A DNA stretch of 64,000 nt from JAYPHU01 sp964611435 (GTDB taxonomy: Bacteria; Pseudomonadota; Alphaproteobacteria; Rhodospirillales; UBA2165), in NCBI GenBank assembly GCA_964611435.1, contig CAZSXT010000011.1, positions 1-64,000 on the forward strand. Reading direction: 5' to 3'. Below the pieces are notes generated by a model that was not told the DNA's origin, did not search any database, and saw nothing but the letters and a program-made list of their open reading frames with translations. Every line of letters starts with the position of its first letter. Position 1 is the first letter of the stretch. The position numbers and the translations under genes are program-made. Below, piece by piece: positions 1 to 8,774 of the stretch.

Positions 1-1
1 G

Positions 2-544
2 ACATTCAAATATGCCGGACACCGAAAAATTTCCATCCTCCATGGCGGCACGCGCGCTTACCTGGAGGAACCGGGGATAAAAGTCACCAATGTATCCCGG
101 CCAGTTCGGCAAACCACATATTCCACGGAGCCGGGCAGCCCCACCCTCGCCGTGGCGGAAGACGTTCGAGAGGCCATCAAGCAGAAGTCTCAGATCATTG
201 ACGTTCGGGCGCGCGGACAGTTTCTGGGAATCAATAAAATTGACGAAGTTGCCCGCTACGGCACCATCACCAGCGCCATCCATTTTCCGGCCGCCTGGCT
301 GGCGACAGATGGCGGCGGGCGCATTCGCCCCATGGGGGAGTTGAAGCAACTCTTCACCGCGATGAAGATCGATCCGGCGAAGGAATCAATATTTATCAGC
401 GTTACCGGCACCCTATCCGCCCTGGCCTGGTTTGCCGCCCACGAGGTGCTGGACAACAAAAAGGCCCGCAATTACGCACCGGGTCTTTTCGAATGGGCCC
501 GCAATCCGGAGAACCCTATGGAGCGGCGATTTATCTTTCGGTAA
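2..544 (+). CDS. Rhodanese-family protein, 5'-truncated by the window
   Basis: The reading frame is open from the first bases of the window, so the true start lies upstream; about 180 residues are visible. The first visible segment (Tyr-Ala-Gly-His ... Leu-His-Gly-Gly) matches the end of a rhodanese domain as found in tandem thiosulfate/3-mercaptopyruvate sulfurtransferases. A second rhodanese domain follows, with the usual I-I-D-V-R-A-R strand. In the active-site loop of this second domain the nucleophilic Cys is replaced by Ser (Phe-Ile-Ser-Val-Thr-Gly-Thr), so the visible domain is unlikely to transfer sulfur. In classic two-domain rhodaneses it is the C-terminal domain that carries the Cys, which makes this loss notable. 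It converges on the flavin oxidoreductase gene 12 bases downstream. Family assignment is fairly sure; the function is unknown. Confidence 0.75.
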   Translation, partial: TFKYAGHRKISILHGGTRAYLEEPGIKVTNVSRPVRQTTYSTEPGSPTLAVAEDVREAIKQKSQIIDVRARGQFLGINKIDEVARYGTITSAIHFPAAWLATDGGGRIRPMGELKQLFTAMKIDPAKESIFISVTGTLSALAWFAAHEVLDNKKARNYAPGLFEWARNPENPMERRFIFR

Positions 545-556
545 TGGTGGGCGCGA

Positions 557-1633
557 TCAGGCCGCGCGGCGTTGAATATGTTTTCCCTCGAAGGCCGGCG
601 CCACCTCTTCCATGAAGCGCGCCATCTCGTCCTTCACCTGCTGGTGATCCTTTAGACCGACATTGAAGTACAGGATCACTTCTTCGACGCCCGCCTGTTC
701 CACTTTTTTCAACGTGTCGATGATGTGTTGCGGCGTGCCGATCAGGACCGAATTTTCCCGCAAGTCTTCGGGCTTCACATTGCCGAGCTTGTCCACCATA
801 TCCAGGAAATAGGCATAGCTGGGCGGGGTGTTCTTGGGATCATTGGGCACCGCCGGAATGACGCATTCTTTATAATAGCGGATCATCCGGTTGCGGGCCT
901 CCGCCTGACCGGCGTCATCGTCGGCGAAATGCATGAAGTAGCTGCACATCATCCGCCCGCTCTTATTATTATATTTGGCCGCCGTTTCCTTAAACCGGTC
1001 GTGCACCTGCTGTAGGCCGCCGAAGCTCATAGCGGCGGCAAACGGGGCGACGATCAGGTTAAGTCCCAACCGCCCCGCCATCTCGATGGACGGCTGGGAG
1101 AAGGACGCAACATAGGTCGGGATCGGTTTCTGCACGGGCTGGGGCGTGATCCGGATATCCTTGAAATCGTAATATTTACCCTTGTGATCAATGCGTTCAT
1201 CGCTGGCCCAAAGCCTCAGCACCACTTCCAATCCTTCCTCGAAAACCTCTAGGTTGTTTTCGAAATCCGCATGGAACGGCGCATATTCCCGCCGGTCATA
1301 GCCGCGGCCTGTGGCGAAATCCACCCGGCCGTTAGACAAGAGATCAAGCGTCGCCCATTGTTCCGCCACCCGGATCGGGTGGTGGATTGGCAGAACAGTC
1401 ACCGCCGGCGCCAGGCGGATATGTTCTGTCTGACCGGCGATATTGGCCAATACAAGATCGGGACACGAAAGCACGCCTAAGGAATTAAAATGATGCTCGC
1501 CGATCCACGCGGAATGCATACCCAGTTCCTCGGCATACAGCGCCTCTGCTGTGATGTCGGCAACAAACTGGTTCGAGCCCCGCGTATTGTTGTCATAATG
1601 GTTGTCGCTGAGGGTGAAGTATCCGAATTCCAT
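557..1633 (-). CDS. LLM-class flavin-dependent oxidoreductase
   Basis: 358 residues, the usual size for bacterial luciferase-like monooxygenases (TIM-barrel enzymes using reduced FMN or F420). Family features are the N-terminal strand followed by a helix, the segment around residues 75-110 ending in R-V-D-F-A-T-G-R-G-Y, and the C-terminal I-G-T-P-Q-H-I-I-D substrate-channel segment. The start is supported by GGGAGG five bases upstream. It is divergent from the ring-hydroxylating dioxygenase operon across 125 bp, so the two may be co-regulated and may attack the same or related substrates. A flavin reductase partner is not visible nearby. The substrate cannot be inferred. Family call is firm. 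Confidence 0.9.
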   Translation of the reverse strand: MEFGYFTLSDNHYDNNTRGSNQFVADITAEALYAEELGMHSAWIGEHHFNSLGVLSCPDLVLANIAGQTEHIRLAPAVTVLPIHHPIRVAEQWATLDLLSNGRVDFATGRGYDRREYAPFHADFENNLEVFEEGLEVVLRLWASDERIDHKGKYYDFKDIRITPQPVQKPIPTYVASFSQPSIEMAGRLGLNLIVAPFAAAMSFGGLQQVHDRFKETAAKYNNKSGRMMCSYFMHFADDDAGQAEARNRMIRYYKECVIPAVPNDPKNTPPSYAYFLDMVDKLGNVKPEDLRENSVLIGTPQHIIDTLKKVEQAGVEEVILYFNVGLKDHQQVKDEMARFMEEVAPAFEGKHIQRRAA

Positions 1634-1758
1634 GGCGGCCTCCCGGTCTTTAAGAGTTTCTCATCCGAGTTTAAGAGCCGTTGGCCGATTTAAAAGAAGA
1701 TTTTGCCTGTGCCCGGCCCGAACGGTACAACTAGGGGAACCGCGGGAGGACCAAAATC

Positions 1759-3099
1759 ATGGATAGGGCGGTCTATCAGGATGACTTGATCGACATCGAG
1801 AACGGCACCATCAGCCGGGAAATTTTTGTGAATGACGGCATCTACCAGCAGGAGCTGGAAACGGTGTTCACCCGGGCCTGGCTGCTGGTCGGCCACGAAA
1901 GCCAAATCCCCAACCCCGGCGATTACTTCACCTCCCGCATGGGCGCGGAGTCGGTCATCCTGTGCCGGGACTTCCAGAACAAAATCCATGTATTCCTAAA
2001 CACCTGCACGCATCGCGGCATGAAAGTGTGCCTCTATGACGAGGGCAACACCCAAACCTTCACCTGCCCGTTCCATGCCTGGAGCTTTGCGCCGGACGGC
2101 AAACTGGTCGGCGTGCCGCACGAGCACGAGCTTTATTCTCATGTTCTGGACAAGTCGAAATGGTCCCTGATCGAAGTGCCCAAGATGGTCAATTACAAAG
2201 GCAGCATCTGGGCAAGTTGGGACGAGAACGCGCCCGATTTCTTTGACTATCTGGGCGGGGCCAAGGATCATCTGGATATGGCGCTGAATGCCTTGGACGG
2301 GTCCGATGGCGGCACCGAAGTATTCGGCGGCGTCCACAAATGGATTTCGCCCTGCAACTGGAAAATCCCGGCGGAGAATTTCTGCGGCGATTCCTATCAC
2401 AATCCGAGTCACATTTCGGTCGATATGATCGGCATCGGACCGAGTGCGGCAAAAGGCGAAAAAGGCCGGCGCGACAACGAACTGGCCGACGCCCAGCACA
2501 TCTGGATCAGCTTTCCAGGCGGCCACGGCATCCATAGCGCGCTTAAGCCGGAGAACAACGCCTATATCGAATCCTATAAGGATAACCCGATCGCCGAGGA
2601 GTACTACCGGCACTGCTACGAGGAGCGGCAGAAAAAACTCGGCGACAAGGCGCGGATCGTGCCCTTCGTCGGCACCATCTTCCCCAACATGTCTTTCCAT
2701 GGCCGCCAGCCTCGCGCGCTTTGCGTTTGGCATCCCAACGGCGCCGGCTCGACAGAAATATGGCGGTTCTTCCTGGTGGACAAGGAGGCCCCGAAGGAAG
2801 TCAAAGACCTACTCCGGCGCTATTACATGCGCTATTCGGGCCCGGCCGGCATGACCGAACAGGATGATATGGAAAACTGGAACTACGCGACGGCCGGCAG
2901 CCAGGGCGTGATCGCCCGGCGGCATCCGTTCAACTATCAGCAGTCGGCGCAGAAATCGAAACTGAATGATCCTGTACCGGGGCTGGTCAGCACCCAGATG
3001 ACGGAAGAAAACGCCCGGCAGTATTACAAGTGCTGGGCCGCTTATATGAACAACCAAGGTTGGGGCCGGATCATGGATCATCCGGTTCGCCACGCCTAG
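1759..3099 (+). CDS. Aromatic ring-hydroxylating dioxygenase, alpha (Rieske) subunit
   Basis: 446 residues, normal for catalytic alpha subunits that dihydroxylate aromatic rings. The Rieske [2Fe-2S] ligands are Cys83-x-His85 and Cys103-x2-His106. The mononuclear iron site is Asp211-x2-His214 ... His218, with a distal acidic segment E-Q-D-D-M-E-N-W around residues 367-374. The second His follows after three residues, whereas four or five are usual, so the facial triad spacing is slightly short. GGGAGG lies nine bases before the ATG. It is the first gene of an operon with an SDR and a beta subunit. No ferredoxin or reductase gene is present, so electrons must come from elsewhere. Substrate unknown. 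Confidence 0.93.
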   Translation: MDRAVYQDDLIDIENGTISREIFVNDGIYQQELETVFTRAWLLVGHESQIPNPGDYFTSRMGAESVILCRDFQNKIHVFLNTCTHRGMKVCLYDEGNTQTFTCPFHAWSFAPDGKLVGVPHEHELYSHVLDKSKWSLIEVPKMVNYKGSIWASWDENAPDFFDYLGGAKDHLDMALNALDGSDGGTEVFGGVHKWISPCNWKIPAENFCGDSYHNPSHISVDMIGIGPSAAKGEKGRRDNELADAQHIWISFPGGHGIHSALKPENNAYIESYKDNPIAEEYYRHCYEERQKKLGDKARIVPFVGTIFPNMSFHGRQPRALCVWHPNGAGSTEIWRFFLVDKEAPKEVKDLLRRYYMRYSGPAGMTEQDDMENWNYATAGSQGVIARRHPFNYQQSAQKSKLNDPVPGLVSTQMTEENARQYYKCWAAYMNNQGWGRIMDHPVRHA

Positions 3100-3109
3100 A
3101 GGACAACGC

Positions 3110-3913
3110 ATGGGCGCCACCATTGTCACCGGCGGAACGTTCGGAATCGGCAGAGCCATTACCATTGAGCTGGCGCGACGCGGCCACAGTGTCGTGGCGT
3201 TCGGTCTGGAAACAGCACAGCCGTCGAGCACGGCGGAGAACGCCATCCCCGGCCTCAGGGGCGAACTGTCCGACGCTGGTCTGTCGGCAGAACTGTTGGA
3301 AGCAGACGTCTCCAACTCGGATGACGTCGCCCGGGTTGTACAGCTCGCCCTGGACTCCTTCGGCGGGATTTCCTGTCTGGTTAACAATGCCGCCATCGGA
3401 CCGTTGGGCACGGTGCTGGACACCCCGGAAGACCTGTGGGACCGGATTGTCGCGGTTAATCTGAAAGGCATGTATCTCTGCTGCCGGCAGGTGATCCCCC
3501 ACATGATCGGGGCCGGGGGCGGGGCCATCGTCAACATCGGGTCCGGCTCCGGCTGGGGGAAGCCCAACATGGCGGCTTACAGCGCGTCGAAAGGCGGCGT
3601 TTTCGCCCTCGGCGCGGCGCTGGCCTATGACCATCTTGCCGACGGCATCCGGGTCAACACGGTGGTGCCCGGCGGCGGCGGCTTCCCATCGGGCATGAGC
3701 CTGGGACGGCGGGACGGCGACCGGAACCTCATCGCACGGACGGCCACACACAATCCAGCGGGCCGCGCCACCACCCCAGAAGACGTGGCCAAGGCCGTCG
3801 CTTATCTTCTCTCCGACGATGCGGAAGCGATCACCGGCACGGTGCTGGATGTGGGCTGCTTCGCCGGCCAGGGCGGCCCGATCCCGGCCCAGACCAGGAA
3901 CGAAGCGACATGA
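3110..3913 (+). CDS. Short-chain dehydrogenase (probable cis-dihydrodiol dehydrogenase)
   Basis: 267 residues, a classical SDR. The Rossmann nucleotide motif T-G-G-T-F-G-I-G is at residues 7-14, N-N-A-A-I-G at 92-97, and the catalytic Ser145, Tyr157 and Lys161 (Y-S-A-S-K) are intact. It starts 10 bases after the dioxygenase alpha stop, and its TGA overlaps the ATG of the beta subunit (ATGA), so the three are translationally coupled. Placement between the two dioxygenase subunits suggests, by inference, that it oxidises the cis-dihydrodiol formed by the dioxygenase back to a catechol. It could act on another pathway alcohol. Confidence 0.9.
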   Translation: MGATIVTGGTFGIGRAITIELARRGHSVVAFGLETAQPSSTAENAIPGLRGELSDAGLSAELLEADVSNSDDVARVVQLALDSFGGISCLVNNAAIGPLGTVLDTPEDLWDRIVAVNLKGMYLCCRQVIPHMIGAGGGAIVNIGSGSGWGKPNMAAYSASKGGVFALGAALAYDHLADGIRVNTVVPGGGGFPSGMSLGRRDGDRNLIARTATHNPAGRATTPEDVAKAVAYLLSDDAEAITGTVLDVGCFAGQGGPIPAQTRNEAT

Positions 3914-4464
3914 ACGCAACCAAATTGCCAAGAGACCTTGCCTACTTCACCCTGAAGCAGGAGGTGGAAGAGTTCCTCTATGACGAGTCGGAGCTGCTGG
4001 ACAGCCGCCGGTTTGAGGAGTGGCTCGACCTCCTCGCGGATGATCTCGTCTATTTCATGCCCATGCGCCGGAACGTCAAACACGGCGATCACGCGGCCCA
4101 TGAAAACACAAAAGAAGGCGAAGACATCAGTTGGTTCGAGGACGACAAATGGACCATGGCGAAACGGGTCGAACAAATTATGACCGCCAAACATTGGGCG
4201 GAAGAACCTTTGTCCCGGGTGTGCCACATGGTCAGCAATGTGCAGGTGCTCGACGCCCAGCCCTCGGTCACCACCGCCGAGACGGTTACCGCGAAAAGCC
4301 GGTTCTTGGTCTATCAAAACCGGGTGGAGACGGAGAACTACCTGTTTGTCGGCAAGCGGACAGATACGCTGCGCCGCGACGGCGGCAGCTTCAAGATCGC
4401 CCGGCGGGAGATCATTCTGGATCAGAACGTGCTGCTGGCAAAAAACCTGACGGTGTTTTTCTAG
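3910..4464 (+). CDS. Aromatic ring-hydroxylating dioxygenase, beta subunit
   Basis: 184 residues with the NTF2-like cone fold sequence pattern of dioxygenase beta (small) subunits: an acidic N-terminal helix with E-E-F-L-Y-D-E, a W-L-D-L-L-A-D-D-L segment and a C-terminal R-R-E-I-I-L-D-Q strand. It is structural and helps set substrate preference in the alpha3-beta3 enzyme. The start overlaps the SDR stop by four bases. Its TAG stop shares the palindrome CTAG with the stop codon of the convergent GSCFA gene, so the two coding regions overlap by four bases with no room for a terminator between them. Confidence 0.9.
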   Translation: MNATKLPRDLAYFTLKQEVEEFLYDESELLDSRRFEEWLDLLADDLVYFMPMRRNVKHGDHAAHENTKEGEDISWFEDDKWTMAKRVEQIMTAKHWAEEPLSRVCHMVSNVQVLDAQPSVTTAETVTAKSRFLVYQNRVETENYLFVGKRTDTLRRDGGSFKIARREIILDQNVLLAKNLTVFF

Positions 4465-5636
4465 TCTTTTTCGAGCTGCTCGATTTGTTGGCGAAGGCGG
4501 GCGATCTCCGCCTCCATGGCGGCGCGTAGGGCTTCCGATTTTTCCCGATAGTCATTGAACTGTTGTTCCTGTTGGCCGAACTCGTGCTTGAATGCGCGCA
4601 GCTGCTGCGGCCAGCCGGCTTCGAAAGCCGCCTGTTGATTCTCGATCTCCGCCTCTATGGCCGTCTCGTCAAAACCGGGCGCGTCCGGGAAATACGCTTG
4701 CAGCATCCGCATAACATTGAGCTTCACGATAAAGTCCGAGGGATGACGCAGATCAACATCCCAGGCGATGGTGCTGTTGGTCAGCATCACGCTTTCATAG
4801 ACCGGCAGATAGTCCACATTATCGTGGGCGGCGGCGAATTCCTCCGCGGCGGTGCGGAGAGCGCTTTTGGAGTAGGCATTGGCCGATATGACATCCAAGT
4901 ACCGGAAGGTGCTGGCCAGCGGCACCGGTGAAACCGTCAATAGTATTTTGAAGTTTTCGGCCAGATTCCGGGACAGAAGGGCGTGAATCGCCTCCAGCGC
5001 GGCGACCGCGTCGTCTGCGCCAAGCACATGCAGCTGGTACCGGTCACGGTCCGCCGCCGGCACCCGGTCGCCGGGCCAGGCCTCTAGGTAAAGTCCCGTC
5101 CGGGCATCGAAAACCGACTCCATCAAACCCAGGGTCATGATTACCGCCCGGCACTCGGCGACGGCCCCATCGGCGGCCGTGATTTTGGCGGCGATACCCT
5201 GGACCTCCGCCACCGGCCCATCGGTTTGATGATCGATGGTCGGATCAAACACCCGGCCCTCGCCGGTCTGGATATGGCAGGCAGCGCGGGGCGGCAGACT
5301 GTCCGGTTCCAGCGCCCATTGGAACCCCTGGAGGATGGTCATCGGCGAATAGCGAAAATCGATATTATTGACCCGGTAGGCGGCGGGGATATCGTTCTTG
5401 ATATCGGCGGGATGGACGGCCAGCCCGGCGAATTCCAGGTGGGTTCGGATGTTGCTGGCAAAGCAGGAACCGACGGTGAACACCTTGTCGCCGGCGTTCA
5501 GGGTAAAGCTTGCGTCAAACCTCGGGCGGCAAATAGGTTCCAGCCGGTTGGACTTGGCCCGATGGGGCCAGGCGAATTCCCGGTTGCGCCGGGCTACGCT
5601 GCGGATGTCTTCAAGCGGGCGTTTCTCGATCGCCAT
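4461..5636 (-). CDS. GSCFA-domain protein with C-terminal coiled coil
   Basis: 391 residues. The family-defining G-S-C-F-A motif is at residues 56-60, and a D-L-R-H-P-S-D segment near residue 300 resembles the Asp/His block of SGNH-type esterases, to which GSCFA proteins are thought to be related. The last 60 residues are rich in Glu, Gln, Ala and Arg and look like a coiled coil. It is the last gene of a tight three-gene operon: four bases separate it from the acyl-CoA ligase upstream. The family has no settled biochemical role; an esterase or acyl-transfer step on the product of the ligase is a guess from position only. Confidence 0.85.
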   Translation of the reverse strand: MAIEKRPLEDIRSVARRNREFAWPHRAKSNRLEPICRPRFDASFTLNAGDKVFTVGSCFASNIRTHLEFAGLAVHPADIKNDIPAAYRVNNIDFRYSPMTILQGFQWALEPDSLPPRAACHIQTGEGRVFDPTIDHQTDGPVAEVQGIAAKITAADGAVAECRAVIMTLGLMESVFDARTGLYLEAWPGDRVPAADRDRYQLHVLGADDAVAALEAIHALLSRNLAENFKILLTVSPVPLASTFRYLDVISANAYSKSALRTAAEEFAAAHDNVDYLPVYESVMLTNSTIAWDVDLRHPSDFIVKLNVMRMLQAYFPDAPGFDETAIEAEIENQQAAFEAGWPQQLRAFKHEFGQQEQQFNDYREKSEALRAAMEAEIARLRQQIEQLEKD

Positions 5637-5639
5637 CCC

Positions 5640-7586
5640 CTACCCGTCCAGATGTTCCGCCAGCCTGCCCTTGATGATTTTCCGCGTCGGCGTCAGCGGC
5701 ATCTCGTCCACTGTTTCCAGCCGTTCCGGCCATTTGTTCTTGGAGACGTTTTTGTCTGCCAGGAACGCGGTGACCTGATCCAGGGTCAGGGACTGGTCCG
5801 GCTTCAACTGTACGAAACAGCAGGCTTTTTCACCCAGCACCGGATCGGGCATGGGCACGATGGCCGCCAGCTCAATCGCGGGATGGGTGAACAAGAGTTC
5901 CTCAATATCGGCCGGGTTATACTTCACCCCGCCCCGGTTGATGATGTCTTTTGTTCGTCCCGTAATCTTCAGATTTCCGGCTGCGTCAATGATCGCCAGA
6001 TCACCACTGCGAAACCAGCCCTCGCCGGCAAAGGCATCCGCATTAGCCTCCGGATTATCCAGATAACCGGGAAAAACCGAGGCCCCGCGCACCTGTAGCT
6101 CCCCTTCCGTGTCCGCCGGGAGGGCCTCTCCGGTTTCCGACGAGACAATGCGAATTTCATTCCCCGGCGCCGCCGGTCCAGCGGTGGTTGCGCCGACCTC
6201 TAACCCCTGATCCGGGCGGCTGAACGTACCCGACGCCAATTCTGTCATGCCCCAAAGCTGACAGACGGCGCTGCCGGTCTTGGCGTGATAAGTCCGAAGA
6301 TGATCCGGCGGACAATAGGCCCCGGAAAAGACCGTAAACCGCACGGACGAGAAATCGTGTTTATCCAACAGACCCATTCCATCCAGCGCGGCCACGTGCG
6401 CCGGGCCCATGAAGATGGCCGTCGGCTTGGCGGTCTCGGTCAGTTTCGCCAGATCCGGCGGGGTGAAGGCCGGCAGTAAGACCTGGGCCGCGCCAACGGC
6501 CAACGAGACATAATAATTATAGAGCCCGTACAAATGACTGAAGGGCGCGGCGGAAAGAATACGATCCTCGGGCGTCACGCCGAATTCCGGTGCACACAAC
6601 CGTCCGTGGCCAACCATGTTCTGATAGGTCAACGGCGCGCCCTTGGGGCTGGACGTGGTGCCGGAGGTATAGAGCAGCAAAAACGGATCAGAGCCCACGG
6701 GTGGATTACCGATCACCGGACCGCCGTCGGTCATCAGGCTATCCAGAGTCACCGCGCCCTCGGGCGCTTCCGGCCCGGCGATGATCACATGCTCCAACGC
6801 AGCGCCGCCGTCTCTGATCTCCAGCATGACCTCGGCCGTGGGAAACTCCTTAAACGCCGGTAGGCAAATCACCGCTCGCGCCTTGGAATGATTGAGCAGA
6901 AATTCGATATCCGCCTTTCCATAGGGCATATGCACAGTCTGCATCACGCCCCCGACCGCCGCGATGGCCTGATGAGCCAGCAGGAACGCCGGAATATTCG
7001 GGAGCTGCACGGCCACCACGTCGCCCTTGAGGATGCCGAGCTCGAGCAGGCCTTTGGCCAGCCGGTCGACCTGGTCCTTGTACTGGGCCCACGTGATTTC
7101 GTTTTCCGCCGTTACCAGCGCCGGCGCATCCGGCCGCTCCGCCGCGTGTTGCGCCAGTTGAGACGAGAGCGTGTCGTTCCCCCAATAGCCTTTTTCCAGA
7201 TACTTGGCCGCCTGACCCGGATCAAAGTTCAATGCTTCACGTAATGTCATGCCGTCCTCTCTGAATTTTAATCGTTCCGCCGGATGCTGATACTCGTCCG
7301 CCTTCCAGCGCTTGCCACCGCCCAAATGGAACAAGCGGCGATGTTGATCAATCCGGTGATGTTTGCGCTCGACAAAGACCCGGACCACGCTGACTTGCTC
7401 CGGCAAGAGCCCAATCCGCTCGGCGATTTCCTCGTCGGTCAGGCCGGGCCCGTCGCGCTGTTTCTCAATCTCTTCGAAATTCAATTCCCGGACCGCGTCG
7501 CCGCGCCTAACCTGTTTGTTCAGGCTCAGCCTGAAGATGATCTCCCCATAGGTCTCGATCATCTGTGGGGTCACGCCATAAGCCAT
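5640..7586 (-). CDS. AMP-dependent acyl-CoA synthetase/ligase with extra N-terminal HTH-like domain
   Basis: 648 residues. The adenylate-forming core spans about 113-648: P-loop-like Y-T-S-G-T-T-S-S-P-K-G at 306-316, W-G-M-T-E at 445-449, G-D-L near 528-530, G-R-T-K-D hinge at 543-547 and the catalytic Lys in T-R-K-I at about 636. This is a carboxylate:CoA (or carrier) ligase; the substrate is not predictable. Residues 1-112 are unusual: a Leu-Thr-Asp-Glu-Glu-Ile-Ala-Glu-Arg-Ile-Gly segment at 49-59 looks like a small helix-turn-helix. Met113 (base 7250) is preceded by AGAGAGGA at good spacing, so a shorter 536-residue ligase may also be made. Two bases separate it from the Fe-S gene upstream. 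Confidence 0.9.
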   Translation of the reverse strand: MAYGVTPQMIETYGEIIFRLSLNKQVRRGDAVRELNFEEIEKQRDGPGLTDEEIAERIGLLPEQVSVVRVFVERKHHRIDQHRRLFHLGGGKRWKADEYQHPAERLKFREDGMTLREALNFDPGQAAKYLEKGYWGNDTLSSQLAQHAAERPDAPALVTAENEITWAQYKDQVDRLAKGLLELGILKGDVVAVQLPNIPAFLLAHQAIAAVGGVMQTVHMPYGKADIEFLLNHSKARAVICLPAFKEFPTAEVMLEIRDGGAALEHVIIAGPEAPEGAVTLDSLMTDGGPVIGNPPVGSDPFLLLYTSGTTSSPKGAPLTYQNMVGHGRLCAPEFGVTPEDRILSAAPFSHLYGLYNYYVSLAVGAAQVLLPAFTPPDLAKLTETAKPTAIFMGPAHVAALDGMGLLDKHDFSSVRFTVFSGAYCPPDHLRTYHAKTGSAVCQLWGMTELASGTFSRPDQGLEVGATTAGPAAPGNEIRIVSSETGEALPADTEGELQVRGASVFPGYLDNPEANADAFAGEGWFRSGDLAIIDAAGNLKITGRTKDIINRGGVKYNPADIEELLFTHPAIELAAIVPMPDPVLGEKACCFVQLKPDQSLTLDQVTAFLADKNVSKNKWPERLETVDEMPLTPTRKIIKGRLAEHLDG

Positions 7587-7588
7587 GT

Positions 7589-8551
7589 TCAGGCGGCTCC
7601 GTCTTCGGCTTCGATCTCGGCTTCCATTTGCGCCTGGGCCTGGGCCTCGGCGACCTTCTGGCGCATGCCCGCACCCCGGGCCACCGGATTAGCCATGGCG
7701 CTGGTCTGGGTAATCGGACACACGCGCATGCACTCGTAACAGAGCGCCAGCAGTTCTCCCGCGCCGACCGAGAGCTTGTACCAGATCAATTGATTCTCCG
7801 GCGAATGAACCGCCATGCCCCGTTCGATCGGATCCTTGGCGTCCATCATATCCAGCAATACACTAGGAATAGCCTCGTACTGTTGCGACATCTCTGCGCA
7901 GGCATGAGCGTCGTAGCGCATTTCCGCCACCTTGCCGTCCTCGCCGATGGAGCCGGACAGACAATCCACCGGGCAAAACCGCATGCAGGGCGTCTGACCG
8001 GTTTGGTTATAGAGTTTGACGCAGGATGAGTGCGGACACGGATTGTCCGCCATGGGCGAATCCGGTGGGAGTTCCATTTCGGTGAAGACCGAGGCGTAGT
8101 AGAGCATGCCGTAATCGGGATGCAGCAGAATATCGCCGGCCATGGACCGCGCGCCAATGCCGGCCATCTCCGCATGCAATTTTAGGCTTTGCATGGGCGT
8201 GCGCGCGCCTTTCTCAGGGTCCATATCGGGCGGGCAGAAGATCGCCTTTTCGCCGAACTTGTGTTCGATCATAAAGGCCAAGCCATAGGCGATCCGATAG
8301 GCCATGGTCTCCGTGTCGCCGATATAGGCAAGGGTTTTGGCGTCTGCCGCCCAGGACCCCCTGGTGCCGCCGCCGACGCCGACCGAGATTACTGATTTTA
8401 CCCGGGGCAGCATGGCGCTCGGCCCGTAACCCTCCGGTGCGATTCGCTCCAATGCCGCCACATCGGCCACGCCAAAGGCCAGCCCGCCCTTCTTTTCCAC
8501 ATAAGCGCGCATGGCCTCTTTGGCTTCTATCGGGTCGATGGCGTCCACCAT
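7589..8551 (-). CDS. 4Fe-4S protein related to epoxyqueuosine reductase / reductive dehalogenases
   Basis: 320 residues. Ferredoxin-type Cys ligands are seen around 172-197 (including C-M-R-F-C-P-V-D-C) and 271-278 (C-Y-E-C-M-R-V-C-P). Before them, residues 125-165 carry the pattern A-G-I-G-A-R-S ... L-L-H-P-D-Y-G ... S-V-F-T-E-M-E-L, which parallels the segment preceding the clusters in QueG and in the catalytic domain of reductive dehalogenases. There is no Tat signal, so it should be cytoplasmic. Whether it binds a corrinoid is not shown. First gene of the operon with the acyl-CoA ligase and the GSCFA protein. It is not a normal QueG: the second cluster is followed by a low-complexity, Ala/Glu/Gln-rich tail. 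Confidence 0.75.
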   Translation of the reverse strand: MVDAIDPIEAKEAMRAYVEKKGGLAFGVADVAALERIAPEGYGPSAMLPRVKSVISVGVGGGTRGSWAADAKTLAYIGDTETMAYRIAYGLAFMIEHKFGEKAIFCPPDMDPEKGARTPMQSLKLHAEMAGIGARSMAGDILLHPDYGMLYYASVFTEMELPPDSPMADNPCPHSSCVKLYNQTGQTPCMRFCPVDCLSGSIGEDGKVAEMRYDAHACAEMSQQYEAIPSVLLDMMDAKDPIERGMAVHSPENQLIWYKLSVGAGELLALCYECMRVCPITQTSAMANPVARGAGMRQKVAEAQAQAQMEAEIEAEDGAA

Positions 8552-8774
8552 AAGTTTTTCTCCCTGCCTTCTCGGACTTACAGCATGTTAGGACACGATT
8601 ACCCCCCTCTCAATAGACCTTCTTTCCTGTCTACGTGGTTTCCGATAGCGCACAACTGATCGGTTTCGTTTAGTTTGATCTTTGCCTTTTTGTGGGTATT
8701 TTACGCACAATAAACAGGGCGGGCGCAGTCCCGGCAGGCATTCAGTCAGTGGCTTAGTCAAGATCGGCATTCCA

